A stretch of DNA of 64,000 nt from Rutidosis leptorrhynchoides (GCF_046630445.1 NC_092343.1:134223501-134287500); one strand, 5' to 3'. Shown: positions 12,343 to 24,528, counted from the first letter of the stretch. The notes: generated by a model from the sequence alone, not told the origin. Made by a program: numbers and translations.

Positions 12343-12344
<2 letters not shown>

Positions 12345-12381
<37 letters not shown>
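12345..12381 (+). repeat. Poly(G) run of 37 bases
   Basis: There is an uninterrupted run of 37 G in the intron after kinase exon A1, at the edge of an LTR scrap. On the + strand it could form G-quadruplexes. The length should be treated as approximate because such runs are error-prone in sequencing. Confidence 0.9.
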
Positions 12382-12382
<1 letters not shown>

Positions 12383-12535
12383 ACGGATATTTATGGAAAC
12401 TGAAATCTTGTGGTCTAGACGTCGTTCTTTCGACTGAAATTACTACCTTTACAAAAATGACTTGTAACTTATTTTTTCGACTATAAACCTATACTTTTTC
12501 TGTTTAGATTCATAAAATACGCTAACATACCCTTA
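12382..12535 (+). repeat. Tekay LTR fragment, + orientation
   Basis: The sequence is the reverse complement of about 27780-27890 within the Tekay LTR (shared words GTCTAGACGTCG and TTTTTCGACTATAAACC). It is old and short, inside the A1-B2 intron. Confidence 0.75.
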
Positions 12536-12732
12536 TTATTAGGATTTAAAATTAAAATTAAAATTAAAATATAAATTATATATATATATTTACGTATATA
12601 TTGAGAGAGAGGACAAAACCATGTTCAGTGAGAGCAGCATTAAGTTTAAAATACCAACTCTTCACAACTTATTAATGTTTGTCTTTTAAAAACGAATGCA
12701 ATGTTTGTAAAATGTATCATATAGAGGTCAAA
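12536..12732. repeat. Low-complexity AT-rich filler
   Basis: A run of AAATTA-type units and a short (TA)n lie at about 12550-12600, followed by unremarkable intron sequence. Nothing else was recognised. Confidence 0.5.
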
Positions 12733-12830
12733 TAAGACGGAGTTATTGGATTTTGTACCATAATTAGAGTTTGAACAAAAGACCGACACTTGTGGAAATT
12801 CAACTATGATTATTAATAGATGGGGGGTAA
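12733..12830 (+). repeat. Athila LTR fragment
   Basis: It aligns with about 60490-60590 of the Athila LTR (shared words TTGTACCATAATT and ACACTTGTGGAAATT). It is a small old insertion remnant in the kinase intron. Confidence 0.7.
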
Positions 12831-12904
12831 GATAAATTAAGTAAAACGAAAATTACAGTCAAAATATCAAACGTAGTGCCATAACCAAAAGGATCCTACC
12901 TCTC

Positions 12905-12992
12905 TGTAACGACATTTAATGTATATATATCATATTAAGAGATATTCGTACATCATAATATCATGATAATATAATAATTTAAAATCTCAAAA
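12905..12992 (+). repeat. Second Tekay LTR fragment, + orientation
   Basis: It is the reverse complement of about 29190-29280 of the Tekay LTR (AGATATTCGTACATCATAAT is shared). In an intact LTR this part would precede the one at 12382, so the two scraps are out of order and either rearranged or independent. Confidence 0.75.
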
Positions 12993-13298
12993 CAACAAAA
13001 TCGAGCAAACCAATCACATATTCATGTTAGACTTGAGCCAATAATAATAATAATAATGATTATAACTTTAATAATAACAATAATAACAATAACAATTCAA
13101 CAACACATTTTTCTGATTACACCATTCTAGCATAGCCCAACCCGTTTGTGGGTTTAGGGTTTCTAGAGTTATATGTAATCTCTATAAATAGTTGTTGAGT
13201 AATACAAAATAACCTACGGGTTTATATTCAATCAGATATTGCCGTTCTAAAAAAAATTAGTTTAAAACTCACGATTTTTTTATCAATCAATGTTACAG
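12993..13298 (+). other. End of the A1-B2 intron, simple repeats and acceptor
   Basis: It contains AAT-type microsatellites (about 13040-13090) and an LTR-like 'TCTATAAATAG' stretch near 13180, with no ORF. A pyrimidine-rich tract and TTACAG at 13293-13298 provide the splice acceptor for kinase exon B2. Confidence 0.45.
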
Positions 13299-14294
13299 GA
13301 AAGTATCAAGATTAGACTGGATGACATAAAGTCGGCCACAAAATCTTTTGATAAAGAATACCTAATTGGATCAGGTGAATTTGGTGATGTGTATAAAGCA
13401 GAACTCAACGTCTTTGATGAAAATCTGTTTTTGGGAACAGATGGAAAAAATCCAAAGGAAATATATATGAAGCGCATAACAGTAGCTATAAAACGAATCA
13501 AAAATGGTGAAAAGGGGAAGGGTAAACAAGGTTTCTTTCTGGAAATTGAAATGCTTCGAAGATGCAAGCATCCTAACATAGTCTCGCTTATCGGCTATTG
13601 TAATGAACATTCTGAATTGATCCTTGTCTATGAGTTTGTTCCACATGGTAGCCTAGATGATTATTTGGGAAACATCAATAAAGAAACTTAACTTAGTTGG
13701 GTTCAACGGATTAACATATCCCTTGATATTGCACATGGGTTGGATTATCTTCACTCAAACATCAAGGACAAAGAAAAGATAATCCACCGTGATATCAAAA
13801 GTGCCAACATATTATTGGGCAAGGATTGGGAGGCCAAGATTGCCGACTTTGGGCTTTCCAAATTCTACCTTGTGAATCAATTGGAGAGCACTATGAATAC
13901 TAAGACGATTGTGGGTACTGAGGTTTACTTAGATCTTGAATATTCGGAGAAGGGTAAATTAAAAAATGAATCAGACATATACTCTTTAGGAGTTGTGTTA
14001 TTTGAACTATTGTCAGGGAGAGTGGCCTATGATCAAATATATGTTGCGGAAAGTACCAAAGGGCATGCAGAGGTTACACGGAAGCGATTTAATGAGGGAG
14101 CGTTAAAAAACATAATAGATCCTGAATTAGTGGAAGAAGTGGATGATAATCTCTCTGGGTTAAAGATAGGAGCCAACCAAGAGTCTTTGGAAGTATTTGC
14201 AAATATAGCAATAAGATGTTTGGAAATAACTCAAGATAAGCGCCCAACAATGAAAGTCGTCATTGAGGGACTTCAGAATGCATTAAATCTTCAA
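13299..14294 (+). pseudogene. Receptor-like kinase exon, type B (B2), complete kinase domain with one stop
   Basis: The 996-bp exon is in phase 0 at both ends (acceptor TTACAG, donor GTAAGT at 14295). It encodes IRLDDIKSATKSFDKE, a normal glycine loop (IGSGEFGDVY), the VAIKRI lysine, the hinge LVYEFVPHGSLDDYL, HRDIKSANILL, DFGLSK, SDIYSLGVVLFELLSGR and the subdomain XI arginine in DKRPTMK. All catalytic residues of a Ser/Thr kinase are present. One in-frame TAA at 13689-13691 (after NKET, before LSWVQRI) cuts it between the N- and C-lobes. The fragment downstream of the stop has its own ATG (13740), but a C-lobe alone would not be active. It is most likely a pseudogene of a FERONIA/CrRLK1L-related cytoplasmic kinase; the family name is inferred from general resemblance. 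Confidence 0.85.
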
Positions 14295-14818
14295 GTAAGT
14301 CCATTACGACATTTTTTCCTCTTCGTATGCTTAATGTTAAGATGTTGATTTGTTTGTAAAACATGTTGATACAAATTACACAAAATTGATTACTAATTAT
14401 TTTGAATACCTTTAATATATGAGTTTATGAAATTCTTGATTTTTCTTTAGTCTAGAATTACTGGGAAAAATGCCACGCAGTTTGAACACATTTAGAACTA
14501 GTATGATACAAGTAACTAAACTTTTTTGAAAACGTATAATGAATTTTTTAGCAAAATTTTTCCAACAGTCCGTGCTAGATAATAGTGCAGGTTGGTTATT
14601 GAGCATGGCATTCCCATCTCCCGAATACGACGCGACCGAATACGACTTATTACTTAATGAACTAGCTCAGGTGGTATTAGTATAAAATAAATCGGATTCG
14701 GTTTATTGGTCTCCTGCAATAAACAGTTCATACTCGGTGTCCAGAAATAATGCACTTTTAACAATCAATTCACATGTTGGACGATGATAGTCAAGAAGGT
14801 CAAGGGAAAATCGTTTGA
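14295..14818 (+). other. Intron remnant and Tat 5' junction, no gene
   Basis: It begins with a splice-donor-like GTAAGT and intron sequence similar to that after B1. Further on there is no domain in any frame. The 5' LTR and leader expected upstream of the Tat gag were not recognised, so the Tat element appears 5'-truncated or its left end is unrecognisable here. Confidence 0.45.
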
Positions 14819-17800
14819 ATGGGCCGTAAACACGAAATTGTGTTACTCTCGTTAGTTTTATATTTGGGATTCAAGTCCTATGTTGCATATCCGTTTCCAT
14901 CAGAGCCAAAGATACCTCACACGTTAGGTACTTACAATGGCTTAACTGATCCAGATGACTTCTTACAGCGTTTCGAAGGCGCAATGCGCACTCAAGGTTG
15001 GGTGGATCCGGTTGCGTGTCAGATATTTCCTATGACACTGCAGGGTATTGCTCGTGAATGGTTTAATAAACTCCCGGCGGGTAGTATAGCCGGGTTCATG
15101 GATCTGCGGACGAAGTTTTTGCTGCAGTATCAGAATCAGAGACCACGCAAACACACTCATATTGAATGTCATGATATCGTGCAGAAGTCCAAAGAATCTT
15201 TGGGTGAATTTCTCACAAGATATACTAATGAGTGCCTGCGCATACCAGATCTTAAGCCAGAGCAGCAGATTTTCGGGCTCATACATTGTATAAATTCAGA
15301 GCGTCACCCGACGCTGGTCAAGCGTTTGCGCCATACGGTACCAACAACTTATGCTGAGGTACTTAAAGAATGCCATGATTATATGCGGAGTGGCGAAGAT
15401 AATGACATTCCCACCGCTAGCTCGCGCAATGAAAGAAAAGACGATGATGATCGATCGCGTGATCAAAGCCGCGGAAGTAATTCTCGCGGAAGGTATCCCA
15501 GCGGTGGTCCTATCAGGAATGATAGAGTGAATACAAGTGGAAATTATCGAAACAATAATCAGCGCGACATCAATAATCAGAACTATGCGCTGCTCAAAAG
15601 TTTGTCTAAAACGCCAAAAGAAATTTTGGCCACCGAACCAGTGTGCGCGACCTTTGCGGTTCCAACTCCACTTACAGAATTTGGTAAGCGGGATAAAACA
15701 AAGTATTGCGAATTTCATGACGATTACGGTCAAGACACTAATCGATGCAAAAACTTGATGGAACAAGTACTTGAAGCACTGCGCGCAGGTAAATTGGATC
15801 ACCTAAAACCACCTAAGAAGGATAAGGGAAAAGCTGCAGAGGAGGGGTCGAAGACTAAAACTTTCGCATGGCAAAAAGTTGACAAAACAAAAAACGCCGA
15901 TTTAACAATTAATATGGTCGACGCAGAGAAAGTTAGCCAGCGGAGAAAGTACAATGATCACCAGGATTGGGAACTTCTCCCAATCACTTTCCCTCCTGTG
16001 ATGTCAATCGACACAGTTAACGAGCCTATTATCATCAAGTGTCGCATCCCTACTTGCGGAGTACAAATTAAACGCATGCATGTCGACACTGGGAGTGGCG
16101 TTGATATCATGTACGAGCATTGCTATCGCTTCCTCCCTATAGAAGTAAAAACGCAGTTACCCCAGTCTGATATTACGATGTCTGGGTTCTCCGGAGAAAG
16201 CTCATGGCCGCTAGGCCGGATAGAGCTAATAATAGAGCTTGCAGATGATAAGAATCCACAGTTGGTCAGGCACGAGTTGGTTGACTTTTATGTGGTTCGT
16301 TCAACTTCGCGATATAATGCGTTGCTTGGGAGAAATTTCATACGACGTTTTAACATCATCCCGTCGGTGGTGCATGGCTTGATCAAGTTTCCCACAAAGG
16401 GAGGGGTTGTCACAATTGTGTTACATCAAACAACTGAGTTGTGTGGTTCAGTTGTGCCTATAAACATTCCCAGCATGGGAGAGCAACTTGCAAGCAGTGC
16501 GGTTATAGCTAACCGCTTGCATCCGAACAAGCGTAACAAAATCGGCGCAAGATTGTCAGCCGAAACCAAGGCTAAGTTACATGGAATATTATCCGCGAAC
16601 GCAGATGTTTTTGCATGGCATGAGTCAGACATGACTGGGGTCCCGCGTGATATTGCGGAACATAAGTTGAATTTTAATCCATCACTTACACCCGTCAGAC
16701 AAAAGAAGCGCCATATGGCTCTTGAGCGCAGTGATTGGTTGTGTGCAGAGGTAGATAACCTTGCCAAAGCAAAAATCCTGCGGGAAGTGCGGTACCAGAC
16801 ATGGGTTGCTAATCCTGTGTTGGTGAAAAAGGCTGATGGTAATTGGCGGATGTGTGTCAATTTTAAAGACATTAATAAAGCGTGTCCCAAGGACAACTAT
16901 CCTCTCCCTGAGATAGACTGGAAGGCAGAATCACTGTCAGGTTTCCGGTACAAGTGTTTTCTAGATGCATACAAGGGTTATCACCAAATCTTAATGGCTG
17001 CGGAAGATGAGGACAAAACTGCTCTCCATACGCTACAAGGTATTTACTGTTATACGAAGATGCCCTTCGGATTAAAGAACGCAGGCGCAACCTATCAGCA
17101 CGTAATTGACGCAGCCTTCAAGCACCAAATTGGCAGAAATCTTGAAGCATACGTCGACGACTTGGTAATTAAAAGTAACACCGAAGAAGAAATGCTCGCA
17201 GACATCCTAGAAACGTTTGCGTCTCTGCGCAGGATCAACATGAAGCTTAACCCGCTCAAATGCAGTTTTGGGGAAGAGGAAGGCAAGTTTCTAGGTCATG
17301 TGGTGACGGCGCGGGGGATCAAGGCGAATCCAAAAAAGATTAAGGCTATTGATAGTCTGCCATCTCCAAAGATAAAGAAGGATGTGCATAGTCTAACCGG
17401 GAAGCTTGCGGCGATCATGCGGTTCTTGTCGAAAGCCGCAGAGCGACAGCTGCCATTCTTCAATATTTTGAAGAATTGCTTGAAGAAAAAGGACTTCGAA
17501 TGGACTCAGGAAGCAGAAACAGCCTTCCAGGATATGAAGAAGGTGCTCACTGAATTACCAACACTCACCACGCCAGTGACAGGAGAAACGCTTACGCTGT
17601 ACTTTGCGGCATCGAAAGAGGCTATCAGCTCAGTTCTTATCGCAGATCGCGAAAAGGTAATCTACTTTTATTTAGATGCATTATTTATTTCGCAGAAATT
17701 TAACGCTGAGGTTTTCTCAGACGCAAATGTCGGTCTACTTCGTAAGCAAGACGCTGATATCAAGCGAAGTAAACTATTCACCAATAGAAAAGCTAGTATA

Positions 17801-17869
17801 TGCCCTAGTCCACACGGCGCGGCGTTTGCGCTGATACTTTTAAGCACATCCAATTGTGGTTCTAACTGA
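14819..17869 (+). pseudogene. Tat gag-protease-reverse transcriptase region
   Basis: This long open frame (1016 codons) contains a Retrotrans_gag domain (about residues 25-200, 'YNGLTDPDDFLQRFEGAMRTQGW'), an Arg/Asn-rich linker, and a retropepsin-type protease near residue 420 (DTGSG). The reverse transcriptase spans about 640-830 with the YVDD active-site signature near 776, and the RNase H begins at the end. It supplied particle protein and replication enzymes for the element. The true gag start is uncertain: the first ~25 residues are unlike gag and may belong to flanking sequence. As part of a broken element it is a fossil. Confidence 0.85.
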
Positions 17870-19870
17870 TCAACCGATCAAACAGGTTGGTACATGCCTA
17901 ATTTGCGGCAATGTCTGGGGTTACCGCATTGACTAACGCAATCATTTTTCTTTCAGGTGTTATACAAGCCTGAGATTTCTGGCCGAATGGCTAAATGGGC
18001 AGTTGAGTTAGGAGAACATGAAATAAATTTTTCCTCGCGAAGCGCGGTTAAGGGTCAAATACTTGCGGATTACCTTGCAGAGTTACCTGCGGATGTTGAA
18101 GCATCTGCAGAACATCAGGATACGCCTGTGCCACCTTTGTCACCATGGGATTTATACACTGATGGTGCCTGCAGCGCAGCCGGCGCGGGTGCAGGTGTAA
18201 TTTTAACTGGCCCAGATGGCGAAGAGCATACATATGCGCTACGGTTTAATTTTGCTGTTACGAACAACGAAGCAGAATACGAGGCTTTGTTAGCAGGTAT
18301 GCGTATTGCGCATAAGTTAAATGTTAAAATGCTGCACGCTTATGTGGATTCAAAGCTGGTATGCAGTCGAGTCAGTGGAGACTTTGAAGCGCATGACATA
18401 GCCATGCAGCAATATTTATCGCTTGTTCATAACCTCGCTGACCAGTTTGAGGCTTTTCAAATCTCCCACGTCATGCGGGCGTAAAATAAGAAGGCGGATG
18501 CGCTTAGCAAATTGGCTGCTTTGGCCTTTGATCATCTGGGGAAGAAAGTTCTTATAGAAGAATTGCATGCGAAATCCATTGTTATGATGCCTTTAGTAGC
18601 GCCGGTTGAGGAATCCAGCTCAACGTGGATGACGCCCATTATTGCTTTTCTGCGGGACGGCACCTCGCCTGCGGACTCCTTGGATGCAAAGAAAGTCCGC
18701 ACTAAGGCACATTTATTCCTTTGAGGGTGACGTCCTATATTGCAAAAATTATTTGGGGTCGCATTTAAGGTGCATCGGCTCGAAAGAAGCAGAGGAAGTT
18801 ATACGCGAGGTGTATGAGGGTGCATGCGATCTTCATTCGGGGCACAGGTCTATTGTGTTAAAGATTATGCGACTGGGTTATTATTGTCCCACCATGTATG
18901 CAGATATAGCGCGCATAGTTAAACAATGCGAATCTTGCCAAATACATGCACCTATCAGCAGAGCACCTGCGCATCCAATGATACCAGTCTCCTCACCTTG
19001 GCCATTCTGCAAATGGGCAATTGACATAGTCGGACCATTTCCAAAGGGCCGAGGAAACATCAAATTCTTGATTGTTGCAATCGACTATTTCACGAAGTGG
19101 GTTGAAGCACGATCGCTAGCAGAAATATTAGGAAAAAGGGTGCGTAATTTTGTATGGGAAGACATTGTTTGTCGATTCGGTATATCAAACGAATTTGTTA
19201 GTGATAACGGTACGCAGTTTGCGGGCGATCCTTTCCGCAGCTGGTGCGCGGAGCTTAATATTAGGTAAACTTTTACATCCATCACGCATCCGCAGGCGAA
19301 TGGCCAATGTGAAGTCACCAACCGGGACATAGTGGCTGGAATCAAAGCTAGATTGGGCCATGGTAGAGTTGGTTGGGTGGATGAATTGCCAAAGGTTTTA
19401 TGGGCGCATAGAATGACACCAAAAGCAAGCACTGGTGAGACTCCTTTCAGTTTGGTCTACAGGTCATAAGCTGTTGTGCCCGCAGAAATTGGGGTACCAA
19501 CGTTCCGCATACAGAATTTTGACGAGCAAAATAACTCAGAAGCTTTGCGGGAAAATCTTAACTTGCTGGAAGAATGCAGACTCTCTGCGGCGATAAACGA
19601 AGCCAATAATAAGCAGAAAATTGCAAAGTACTACAATCAGCGTGTGCGTTCGTGCTCTTATAAGTGCGGGGACTTAGTTTGGCGTTAGAACGACGCAAGT
19701 CATGCGGAGGATACTGGGAAATTGGGCCCCCGTTGGGAAGGTCCATACAGGGTAGCAAAAGCAAGCAACACCGGGGCATACCATCTCGAGACATTAGATG
19801 GAAAACCTGTGAAACGCACTTGGCACGCGACATTGTTGAAAAAATGTTATATGTAGCTGGATGGACCTGA
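17870..19870 (+). pseudogene. Tat RNase H and integrase region
   Basis: RNase H sequence (LYTDGACSAAGAGAGVIL, NNEAEYEALLAGM) covers about 17957-18484. The integrase follows with its H2C2 zinc finger (HSGHRS...CESCQ, about 18830-18950) and catalytic core (IDIVGPFPKG, DNGTQF, about 19015-19220). Its C-terminal tail reaches about 19860. The region is in several frames and is broken. Two short GT...AG stretches lie in the RNase H part (see findings). Confidence 0.8.
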
Positions 19871-20639
19871 TCACTCCTATTTATTTTAGCACATTATTTT
19901 TTCTATGCATTTTCCGTCCGTTTGGATGTGTCGCGGTTGTAATCATGATTAATGTCAATTAAATATTTACTCGCGCATACTTTTGTTGTTTATTGCTTTC
20001 TTTTTTGTATGCGGTTCCTGCCTACTTAAGGGGTGTCCTCTAGCCCCCGTGCGGCAGAAGCCTGTTTGGTTACAAGGCTAGACATCAACGGCAGGCGAAG
20101 GGAATTGGTTTTTCCCTAGCCAAGTGCCACGCAGACTAGATGGCTGCCAAGTTGACTTAAAAATACAAGCATTGGTTTGCTTGTGCGTAATTACTCTCGC
20201 ATTGGTTTGCTTGAGGAACTCTTAAGCATAAAAGCATTGGTTTGTTTTTAGTTGCGTTGCTTACCATACAGCTAAAGTGCACCTCTAATACATGACAAAG
20301 CAATAACGCAGTAGCTTTTGAGTCTAAATTGTTAAAGGTAAAATTGCTAAAGTATTGGTTTATTTTACGCAGTACCTGCGCATACACATGAGTTTTGGTT
20401 AACTATGCGCATGGGCATGCGGTTCATCCTTTGTTTTGATTCGCGATATATAAACAAACTAATACACTACGCATGCATAACACGATAATATATACAAAAT
20501 TAAGTTATTACATATGACAATTGTTTCAAACGTCTGCCCGACACGGGACTTAGGGCCTAAAATTTTTTTCTACAAATTGCCTGCCTAAACATAGGACTTA
20601 TGGCGCAAACGGTTACAAGCTAACACTAATAATCCTCTT
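19871..20639 (+). other. Tat 3' non-coding region with short repeats
   Basis: No ORF of note is present. It includes the 'CCTCTAGCCCCCGTGCGGCAG' type stretch near 20038 and a cluster of four GCATTGGTTTG-like words between 20168 and 20360. The latter may be a decayed tandem array. Confidence 0.5.
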
Positions 20640-22544
20640 TGAGGAACCCATCAATCGACATGTTCGGGTCCGCAGTAAACGCATTGATTAGGGGATAGGG
20701 ATAGCTGTGATGGCTTCTTCCGCCTCCATTAGCACCGCAGCCGTACCCTCCTTTAGCTTCTTTTGTACGATGTCAGGGTACGGCGGTGTCAGACCGCAAG
20801 CTTGGATCACCTCCAGCACTGCCTTGTTGATTTCGTGGTCTTTAACCGCATCAATCTAGGCGTTGAACTTGTCGGATACGGGCCCAGAATCCATCACCTT
20901 ATGCGCAATGGTAGGAAGGGCGGTGCGAAGCTTTGTTAAGTCCGCCTCTGCCAGTTCGCGGCCAGTCACCGCGTCATCCTTCTCCCTAGTAACCCTTTCC
21001 AGCTCCATCCGCATGTGCTCCGCCTCCCCCTTGGACTGGTCACCCGCCCCAACCAACTCGCGGTTTTTCTTTCTTTCCTCAATCAGCGCAGTTTTGGTTT
21101 CCGCCGCAGTCAACTCTACCGCCTTGTACGCTTCTTCCACGGCATCCCTGTCTTTCTTAACCTGATCAACCCCCGCTTGCAGCAACCCTAGTTCTGTTTC
21201 TTTATGCAGGGCCACTTGGTATAAATTAGTGGAGCGGCGGGCCTGATCCGCAAACATACCGAAGAACACAAGGCCGTTTTGGACGAAGGCGTTGTGCGCT
21301 TGGTTGAAGGGCAATGTGGCTAGTTGCTCGCGGAACTCTGCAGGAAATATTTGTTGCATAAAGGTAGACTGCCCCGCGGCGTTTTCGACGGAGGATTGAG
21401 TGAGTTGATTGAGGTTGGCAAGGCGGAAGCTACCGCGGGGAGGAGTTGGTGTAGAGTCAGAATCCAGATGTATCGCCTTATCTCTCGATGTGGCGGTGGC
21501 TTCGAGCTCCGGATTGACCTGCGGTGGAGTCTGATGCGTCTCCTCGACATGCTCTGCGTATTAGTAAATGGTTAAATACATGTAAACTTAAGTGTGCGGT
21601 ATACACGCAGGGGAGGAACGCTTACCAGAAGGCGGGGGAGGTAGGTCCGCAGAACGTGGCTCGATGGGAATGAAGTAGTCATTCCGCATGTCCACCCTCT
21701 ATTTGGGAGTGAGTTTCTTCTTCTTCTGCTGGGTTTTGGGGGCTTCGGCGGCCTTGCGCTTGTTACCCGAGGTGGAAGGTTCTGGCTCCACGTTCTCGCT
21801 AGTCTTCTCCTGCTCTAACTGCTGGTTCACATCTTGCTTGCGGAAGGAGATGCCCGCAATCTCCTCCGCAGTCAGTACTCTCTTCATCTTCATCTCTGCA
21901 AACATACACGCATGCGTTAGAACATATAAATATATAGCAAACTGTTATGTTAGTACGTGATTATACTATTCCTACCCTTTCCATTCGGCCCGATTATGGC
22001 TGGACGCATGTCCTTCCATGGCCAGTGTGCGGATATCTTTCCTAACCGCAGCATCACGTTCCCATATGACCGGTGCACCAGCTGTGCATTAGTGCACTCC
22101 GATAATAGCTTTGTTTCCTCATCATCAAGGTCCGGGGTTTTGTTCACGTCCTTCTCCACATTTTCGCACCAGATAAGCGTTTGCGGAAAATTGGCACTAA
22201 CTACAGATTGGCAATGAAAAAGAAAGTTTTTTTCCAGTGACCCGTATTCGATTTCGGGGTTTTGGTGAAGTTTTGACGGGCGAAGAATGTGAACCAGGAT
22301 TTGTGGTGGTTGGCTAAGCGGTATAGATGGCAGAATACCTTAACCAAGGGTACCTTGTTGAGTGCAACGCACCACAGCTCAAACAGTACTATCTTCCCTA
22401 TGGCGTAAGGGTGTAGTTGCCCTAATCCTACTCTGAAATGATCTAAAACGCCTAGGAAGAAGTCGGAGGGAGGAACCCTAAAGTTTCCATGCTTAAACGC
22501 ATGTTCGTAAATGGCCACCTTCTTCTCCGATGGTTGGTGGGCGC
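20640..22544 (-). pseudogene. Tat antisense ORF (Transposase_28 type), main part
   Basis: On the minus strand, 22518-22201 carries the conserved segment HGNFRVPPSDFFLGVLDHFRVGL with QLHPYAIGKIVLFELWC. This is characteristic of PF04195 (Transposase_28, 'putative gypsy type transposon'), the antisense ORF of Tat/Ogre elements. Further along come a Lys-rich nuclear-signal-like piece (21905-21699) and a long coiled-coil-like segment rich in Glu/Lys/Ala (21359-20856). Intron-like gaps lie between the pieces. Function in the family is unknown. The N-terminal piece is at 39445-39574 beyond the nested Tekay insertion. Confidence 0.75.
22540..22544. repeat. Target-site duplication GGCGC (left)
   Basis: GGCGC immediately precedes the TG of the leftmost Tekay LTR and is repeated at 39440-39444 immediately after the rightmost LTR. 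This shows the whole 22545-39439 block derives from one insertion. Confidence 0.9.
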
Positions 22545-23880
22545 TGAAATGTCCCGTTCTTATTGATTAAAAACGTTCCATATTAATTGATTTCGTTGCG
22601 AGGTTTTGACCTCTATATGAGACGTTTTTCAAAGACTGCATTCATTTTTAAACAAACCATAACCTTTATTTCATCAATAAAGGTTTAAAAAGCTTTACGT
22701 AGATTATCAAATAATGATAATCTAAAATATCCTGTTTACACACGACCATTACATAATGGTTTACAATACAAATATGTTACAACAAAATAAGTTTCTTGAA
22801 TGCAGTTTTTACACAATATCATACAAGCATGGACTCCAAATCTTGTCCTTATTTAAGTATGCGACAGCGGAAGCTCTTAATAATCACCTGAGAATAAACA
22901 TGCTTAAAACGTCAACAAAAATGTTGGTGAGTTATAGGTTTAACCTATATATATCAAATCGTAACAATAGACCACAAGATTTCATATTTCAATACACATC
23001 CCATACATAGAGATAAAAATCATTCATATGGTGAACACCTGGTAACCGACAATAACAAGATGCATATATAAGAATATCCCCATCATTCCGGGACACCCTT
23101 CGGATATGATATAAATTTCGAAGTACTAAAGCATCCGGTACTTTGGATGGGGTTTGTTAGGCCCAATAGATCTATCTTTAGGATTCGCGTCAATTAGGGT
23201 GTCTGTTCCCTAATTCTTAGATTACCAGACTTAATAAAAAGGGGCATATTCGATTTCGATAATTCAACCATAGAATGTAGTTTCACGTACTTGTGTCTAT
23301 TTTGTAAATCATTTATAAAACCTGCATGTATTCTCATCCCAAAATATTAGATTTTAAAAGTGGGACTATAACTCACTTTCACAGATTTTTACTTCTTCGG
23401 GAAGTAAGACTTGGCCACTGGTTGATTCACGAACCTATAACAATATATACATATATATCAAAGTATGTTCAAAATATATTTACAACACTTTTAATATATT
23501 TTGATGTTTTAAGTTTATTAAGTCAGCTGTCCTCGTTAGTAACCTACAACTAGTTGTCCACAGTTAGATGTACAGAAATAAATCGATAAATATTATCTTG
23601 AATCAATCCACGACCCAGTGTATACGTATCTCAGTATTGATCACAACTCAAACTATATATATTTTGGAATCAACCTCAACCCTGTATAGCTAACTCCAAC
23701 ATTCACATATAGAGTGTCTATGGTTGTTCCGAAATATATATAGATGTGTCGACATGATAGGTCGAAACATTGTATACGTGTCTATGGTATCTCAAGATTA
23801 CATAATATATAATACAAGTTGATTAAGTTATGGTTGGAATAGATTTGTTACCAATTTTCACGTAGCTAAAATGAGAAAAA
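22545..23880 (-). repeat. Partial Tekay LTR at left end of the compound
   Basis: It matches 26359-27695 nearly base for base, then changes to gag sequence. It forms the outer 3' end of the truncated tandem unit. Confidence 0.93.
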
Positions 23881-24426
23881 TAGGCACAATTCTGTGAATC
23901 GTCTTTCATACGTGGTAATATCAAATCCTTGGGTTCGTAACCCTCTAAGTTCTGTCTTGAGCTTATTGACCTCGGTTCTGGGATGGTACTTCTCGTTCAT
24001 CAAGTGCTTGAATGCTGACCACGGTAGTGCGTACGCCTCATCTTGTCCCACTTGCTCTAGATAGGTATTCCACCATGTTAACGCAGAACCTGTGAAGGTA
24101 TGCGTAGCGTACTTCACTTTGTCCTCTTCAGTACACTTACTTATGGCAAACACCGATTCAACCTTCTCGGTCCACCGTTTCAATCCGATCGGTCCTTCGG
24201 TTCCATCAAATTCCAAAGGTTTGCAGGCAGTGAATTCTTTGTAGGTGCATCCTACACGATTTCCTGTACTGCTAGATCCAAGGTTATTGTTGGTATGTAG
24301 CGCAGCCTGTACTGCGGCTATGTTTGAAGCTAGAAAAGTACGGAATTCCTCTTCATTCATATTCACAGTGTGTCGAGTAGTCGGTGCCATTTCCTTCAAA
24401 ATAGTTAAATGGAACAAGTTAATCAT
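23881..24426 (-). pseudogene. Truncated gag of the left tandem unit
   Basis: It matches the first ~180 codons of gag in the whole element (34255 downwards) with only a few differences, including the [16 protein letters not shown] start. It ends where the partial LTR begins. Confidence 0.9.
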
Positions 24427-24528
24427 ACAGAATATTAAGAGTAGTTAATAGTATTTCGTAGCATAATATGAACTCATTTATAAAAGCTTTTTCTTCATAT
24501 TAGCATTTTATAAGTTTAAATTCGGGTA

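Noticed and set aside
14819-14890. Signal peptide on the 1016-codon ORF (hydrophobic LLSLVLYLGFKSYVA start)
   Set aside because: The hydrophobic start precedes the gag homology and probably comes from flanking sequence read in frame. A secreted retroelement polyprotein is not credible.
22756-23010. 84-codon plus-strand ORF repeated in several LTR copies (also 26570-26824 and 36399-36653)
   Set aside because: It is antisense to the element, inside the LTR, and shows no family or coding bias.
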